64,000 bases of DNA from Epiperipatus broadwayi (taxonomy: Eukaryota > Onychophora > Udeonychophora > Euonychophora > Peripatidae), in contig JAQFVV010006215.1 of NCBI GenBank assembly GCA_028023455.1, positions 5,071,230 to 5,135,229 of the forward strand. The letters are read 5' to 3'. The notes beneath the pieces were generated by a model. That model searched no databases, was not told where the DNA came from, and saw nothing but the letters and a program-made list of their open reading frames with translations. How positions within the stretch are numbered: position 1 is the first letter of the stretch; each line of letters starts with the position of its first letter. Positions 51,001 to 57,000 of the stretch are shown one piece after another. The position numbers were made by a program, and so were the translations under genes.

Positions 51001-54000
51001 CTAGTTTTTTAAAATCAGTTCGTATGAAGACTGATATAACTTCATATCAGGAGCTGCATCAAGCTTATTGTGATATTTATTCTTAATATACGCATAAGAC
51101 TAGAATGCTCTTTTGACAAGCTCTGCGTTTGTGAAAGGTAATAAACATTTTATTGCTTTATTGTCCAAAAGTCAATGTTGTTTCTTTTTTTTTTTTTTTT
51201 TAAATCAAATTGTAAAGATGAATCAGTCTATAAAGTTCAATCAATTTTTTTTTTTTTTTTCCAGAAACATATAGTTTTTCGACTTGTTGAAAAAACAATT
51301 CATTGAATGGGTTTAATACATATTACTTACATGACTGCAATAAAACACTAAATTTATTGACTGCTTTCAAACACAATAACAGTTTTGGCAAAGATGGGGA
51401 GGACACATGCCAATTGTGCAATATGTTTAGTGATAGGCAGGTCTAATGACAACTTCATTTAAATTTCTCTCTGAACCAAAGCTCTACAATTTTGTTTTTG
51501 TGTTTTTATTTCAACTCCTTTTTTGGTGTTTTCTACCATTATTAATATTATTTTTTGTGTACCCCATGTCTACTGCATACCACAGATTGGGAACTGCTGA
51601 GTTAGAGGAAAGAACTTATTTTAAATTTATTATTAAATAATTCAAAAGTGTTAGTAGTAGTAGATAGTAACAATATTCCAGTAATAGCTATGTGAGTAAA
51701 GTAAATTAATGTATGCACTACAGAAATTGTAATCTGTGATAATATGTTGGCTGTCAGAATTAAAAAAACAGAAGGATTTGAATTCCTGAAAATCAGACTA
51801 ATGATAATACTTTTATGTTTATATATATATTGTACCAGATGTGTTTGATAGAGAAAAAGATCCAGCGTACTCTATATGTAGGGTTAGCTGGGTTCAAACC
51901 TTATTTATCATACATTTATAATTTTATAGTATAAATATTATGTGAACGGACCGGCCCTTTGAGCAGAGGGGAGAATACCGTCAATAAACGATATCCACAG
52001 TCAGACCAAGCTATGAAATGCATAACACGATCACATTTTCAGACCGTGGCCCACCTCGACTGCTAGATTCAAACCCCTACTATCCAAGCACTTTATTTGT
52101 TTTGAAGTGAACCTCAGGTGCCAGCTAGTTATGAGAACTAACGTGTTTGGACAGTAGGCCCATAATCCAGCGCTCAAAATATCCCATGACTAGCTCAATC
52201 AAAAGTAATATAATGACAAATTATTGCCTTAATTAGTGGTAAAAAGAATTGACTGACAAGCTCTAAGTTTAAAGATAATTTATTTGACTAAATATTTCTT
52301 GTTCTAATTTTAACTACCTTTATAGAAACTTAATTAAATGAAACAATGTCTGATCACCACCTCAAGCACACACATATTATAGTGAGATATACAATATAAT
52401 ATAACAAAGAGTATTAAATACATGAAATCAATATAAAATATACCAAAGCATTCACATACACGATACTTCAAAACACACACATCAATAGTTCTTTATGCAT
52501 ATGTAGAGTTCATTATTATTTGACTCTGGGAGGCTTCAAATTATTACAATGGCTACTTAGAAATAACAAAATGTTATTTATTACCTAGAATTTAAAAGTG
52601 GACTTTTTGCAGGTTGTTCCTTCGATTTAAAATCTTTCCAACCGGTTGGATGTGGGGGGTTTTCTTGAGGAGGTTTAATGCTTATTATTCCGAGGCATTT
52701 TCTTTAAGACAGTTAGATATTGAAAGCAGATTCTCAAGTTGTTAGGCAGGCATTACTTTTCCTGGGCAGGTTGGCTGTTTCATCGGACTAAGGCTGGAGC
52801 AAAGTCGTATGTTCCGACGACGATTAACAAGGCATGATTGATTCTGGATACATAATAGACTGCTTGATTGATTGACTGAACTGAACTGATTGTCCGATGA
52901 AAAACTGGACTATGTATTAGGATATCCTGTTGTCATTTTGGTGTCCACCAGCTATATTTGTTGTTGAAATTCCTTAGATAAGCTTTTAATCCTGTTGTTG
53001 GAGATCTTTTAATTAGTGGCCATTGCAAACTTGTTGTTTTGTGGATTTTGTTTAACTTAGTAGCCATCGCAAATTTGTTGTTTTTAAATTCATAGCCATT
53101 GCAAATTATGTGTTACAATATATTTATCTTTCTCATTTCACTTTATCAACATGCACATCATTTTCTTATACCTAAAACTAATTCATCATTTACATACATA
53201 TATATTTTATTCTCATAACTCATTTAAACGAGAGATTCCTTTTTTTTTTTCTTTAACTTAAAAGAGATATTTTTTAATTATTTGAAAAGATTCATTTAAC
53301 AGCTTTAACCCTTTCCAAGCCAAACTCTCTCCCCCAAATTACTTTTAAATTAATTTGTAAAACTTTATGAATGACGTAGGGTTTAATTTCCCCCCGGGCT
53401 AACAGTATTTTCTTCTTTCTTTATTTTTAAAAACTCTCAACTTTTACATTAAACTTCCCTTTATTAAACTTTTAACTATTTATTATCACATTGAAACGTT
53501 ACGTTGTTTTTATGAGAATTTTCTAATTTTAATAATTTTTAGACAAAATTATATATGTACAGATAAGATATCGGTACAATATATACACTGTGTATCTTTA
53601 AAAATGTATGAACATGAATAAAAACTGAAGTGAGTAATATCTTCTCTCTTTTGTTTTTTTTTTTTGTTGTTTCTTTTTGTTAAATGTACAATAAAAAGCA
53701 ATTAACAAACTATTAGATTTTCAAAATTATTCCTACTAAAAAAACATAAAATTACTTCAATTTAATATTGAAAATATATCAAAATCAAAACTGAACATCC
53801 CTATAAATTAATTGTTTAACACCACATTGATGAAATTATACTTCAGAAGAAGACTTATTTTTTTAGTAATGTATATTTACGTTGATTATTGATAGAATGT
53901 TTTCTAATAATGGTCAACCATGTTGTAAAGCAAACAATTTTTTCTGAAAATAATTAAAATGATATTGCAATCAGCTTTCAGATAATTTTTGTGTATGCAG

Positions 54001-57000
54001 TATTTATTATGAAGTGCCTAATATAAATTGGCCCTATCCTCCTCTTCTAAATCTTTCTATATCTTCTGATGTAGAAGAGACATCAATTGTCATAGCAGTC
54101 TTTGGGAATTTGTAAATAAGAATGAAGCAGATTGTCAACTTTTAGAATGGACAGATTTCACAAAGTGCATTTAACTTATGATGTCAAGCAAAGACTAACA
54201 TTCCATTCAGTCAAACTTTAACAGAAACAGCTCTTGATTTTTGTTTGCTCGACAAAAAAATGATTGATCATTATATACTGAACTACTGATATGAGGTTTC
54301 CACTATAGCCAAGTTTAATTGCTTTTGGAATCCACATTTTTATAATTGAAAATTATTCTGTTTCAAAATAGAATCTCTCGAATTTCATCTTACTAACAAT
54401 TGCCAGAGATTGTCTATCTAAACAAAGGCAAAACTCTCCATACAATAGTGCCACCCTGTGCTAACCAGAGTAATCAATAGATGCCAGAAGGCTTGTGCAT
54501 AAAATCCCTATCTAGTGCCTACTCATCCAATATCCCCAGACTAGTTTCTGGCTTGTGGCCATCAGTGAGGAGCCTTGGATCTGAGATGGTGATCATGTGA
54601 TGTTTAGATTGTCTATCTCTTACAGATATTGAAAGTAATTTATTCCAGATTGGAACAAAACCAGCAGTCCTCTTTTTAGACAATTTTTGTCTACTAAAGA
54701 TGCGAAAATTGCTGATGAACTTGTAAAATGAAATCAGAAAATAAAATTGCAGAGAGATAATTGAGAACAAAATCTAATCATAAAGTCTATTTTTGATGGA
54801 TCTAAACGATTCAGTAACATTATTCATAAAGAAAATATTACAAAAATTTGGCATAAAAGTAAACTATAGCAGTCTTAAAACCAAATAAACCCAGCAATGA
54901 TCCAAAAAATTATTGACCATTATTATTATTATATCTTCACTACAAGCTTTTTTAAAGAATTTTATTAACAAGAATATTGTCATTAGTTAAAAAACATCTA
55001 ACTATTTTTAAACAATTTACACTAAAAAATGCTTTCAAAATAAATTAAAAACTGGTTCTACTTTCATTAATTTAACTTCTACTCATGATTCTTTTTGGAA
55101 AAATGATTTATAAAAGTTTTTTTAAATGCAGGAAAACCATTAATTTATGTAACAAAATTCCTTCTAATAGAAAAATTCAAGTGATACTGAATGATAATCA
55201 TAAGAGATACAAAATTTTATAAAACAGTCTTCCACAGAGTTCAGTTCTCTCACTTTATATATTCATCGATGATCTTTCAGGTACAGAATATAGGAAATTC
55301 ATCTGCTCTGATGATATTGATTTGACTTTTTTAAAAAGATCATTTCCTGAAGTAGAAAATGTTTTAAAGAAGATGAAAAGATTGGAAATCTTTTTCAAAA
55401 ACTGAGGTAATTAAGATAGTATGTTCAATTTTTTATCTAAACAATAAGAAATTACCTTATAATTCAAGTATAACCTCTTGCAATTCAATTCTACTCCATG
55501 CAAGTACTTTATGAATAGCTTTCCTAGCTTCAGCATGTTTTACTGGTGAATACTGTGCTCTGTTTGGAGAAAAAAAATGCACTTAAACTTCTAGATATCC
55601 AATTAAATATTACCATGAGAAATATTAGGCACATTCAAGTCTATTTCTTTGCAATGGCTTCCTGTTTTTTCATATATTCCTCTGTCAGATATCAGAAGAG
55701 AAGTTGTGTCACAGAAAATATATAAAAAGGTGTTAAGCAGATAAGATTTGCCAATAAGTCAAAATATAATTTCAAGATTCCAAATCAAGATCCTCATCAT
55801 TGTTCAACTAAGAATCTACAATCAAAAAATTAGGGTATAAAAATGGATTTCTTATGAGGCTCCAAATAAATTTCTTTTTCAAATTCAACAATAAAGCCGG
55901 TTGAATTTGATCTTCCTAAATACAACCGATGTGTTATCAATAGATTCAGGACAATCTATGGTTGTTGTATTCATTTACTTCTTAAATAAAATTTAATAGG
56001 CAAATGATTTAGGTAAACATGATTAAACATAAACTATAAATCATTGTTATGACTGTTGATTCTATAGCTTTTGTGGCACAATTGAAGGATTTATTAAAGT
56101 CATTAGTGATCTCCCGGTTAGAATTTTTTCAGATTTCTTTATGGTATTTTGTTAATAGTTAAGTCATCTTAAAAAAAAAAAAAAATCTATACATTAACTA
56201 AATGAATAGTGTAAATTGAAAAGTTAAAATTCATATACCATGTAGAAAATATTATTCATATCCGCAAATTTGAATTATTTTTTTTAAATATTGTCTTTTA
56301 CAATCATTCTATAATATATATAATACAATGAAGATTTTTTTCAAGCAAAAAATGTAAATATACAGTTTTCAGATTCATCCTAATATGTATTGCTTTTTAT
56401 TAATTATTGTTAGAGCACAAATATTTCCAATGGATTTCACTTGTCATTATCTGAGTAATAAGATGGCCCACTAATTGTTCCGTTATTCATGTATCTCTAG
56501 AGACATTTATTAGGCCACTTTACTAACCAGTCACTGATGAACAAGGTACAGTCTGAAGCAAAGATGGAAAAAACAATAAAATTTTCCATTTATTGCAACT
56601 GGGGTAAAAACTATCTTTTTCATTATTCTCTTTGGAGAGACCTTTGCCCTTTATTGGGCTATATTACCAGTTATAATCTTAAGATGAAAAATCAATGATT
56701 TGTTGAATAGATAATTTATTTTATATTATAAATATCCTAGCACACCTTTGACATTTTTGATCGTAATCATTGATGCAGAAACAGTAATATATTTTAGCTA
56801 ATTAAATTCCAATACGAACTTAATTGCATGCTATTAGACAAAACTCAGTTTTGAAGTCTTGTTTTATTTGATAATTTTTAACACTCCTAGATTTATCTTA
56901 AAATGCAATTTATTAATGATATTGAAGTCTAATAATGCTGTCTAGAGTGTTTATTTACCCTTCACAGAAAATAAAGGAAAGATTGAGTTGTTATTGAAAA

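Larger units (their letters stand above)
53980..56160 (+). mobile_element. Jockey-like LINE, decayed, copy 2
   Basis: Traceable parts: the linker between endonuclease and reverse transcriptase (54000-54400), [13 protein letters not shown] near 54690, [16 protein letters not shown] near 54885, [20 protein letters not shown] near 55050 (for LKTGAVFVDLTAAYDTVW), [14 protein letters not shown] near 55350, and [10 protein letters not shown] near 55610. It carries the site that is split by a palindrome in copy 1, here uninterrupted. Many stops. Confidence 0.72.

Noticed and set aside
54519-54770. 83-codon antisense open frame
   Set aside because: Spans the family A copy and the Jockey-like relic boundary, so it is a chance frame.
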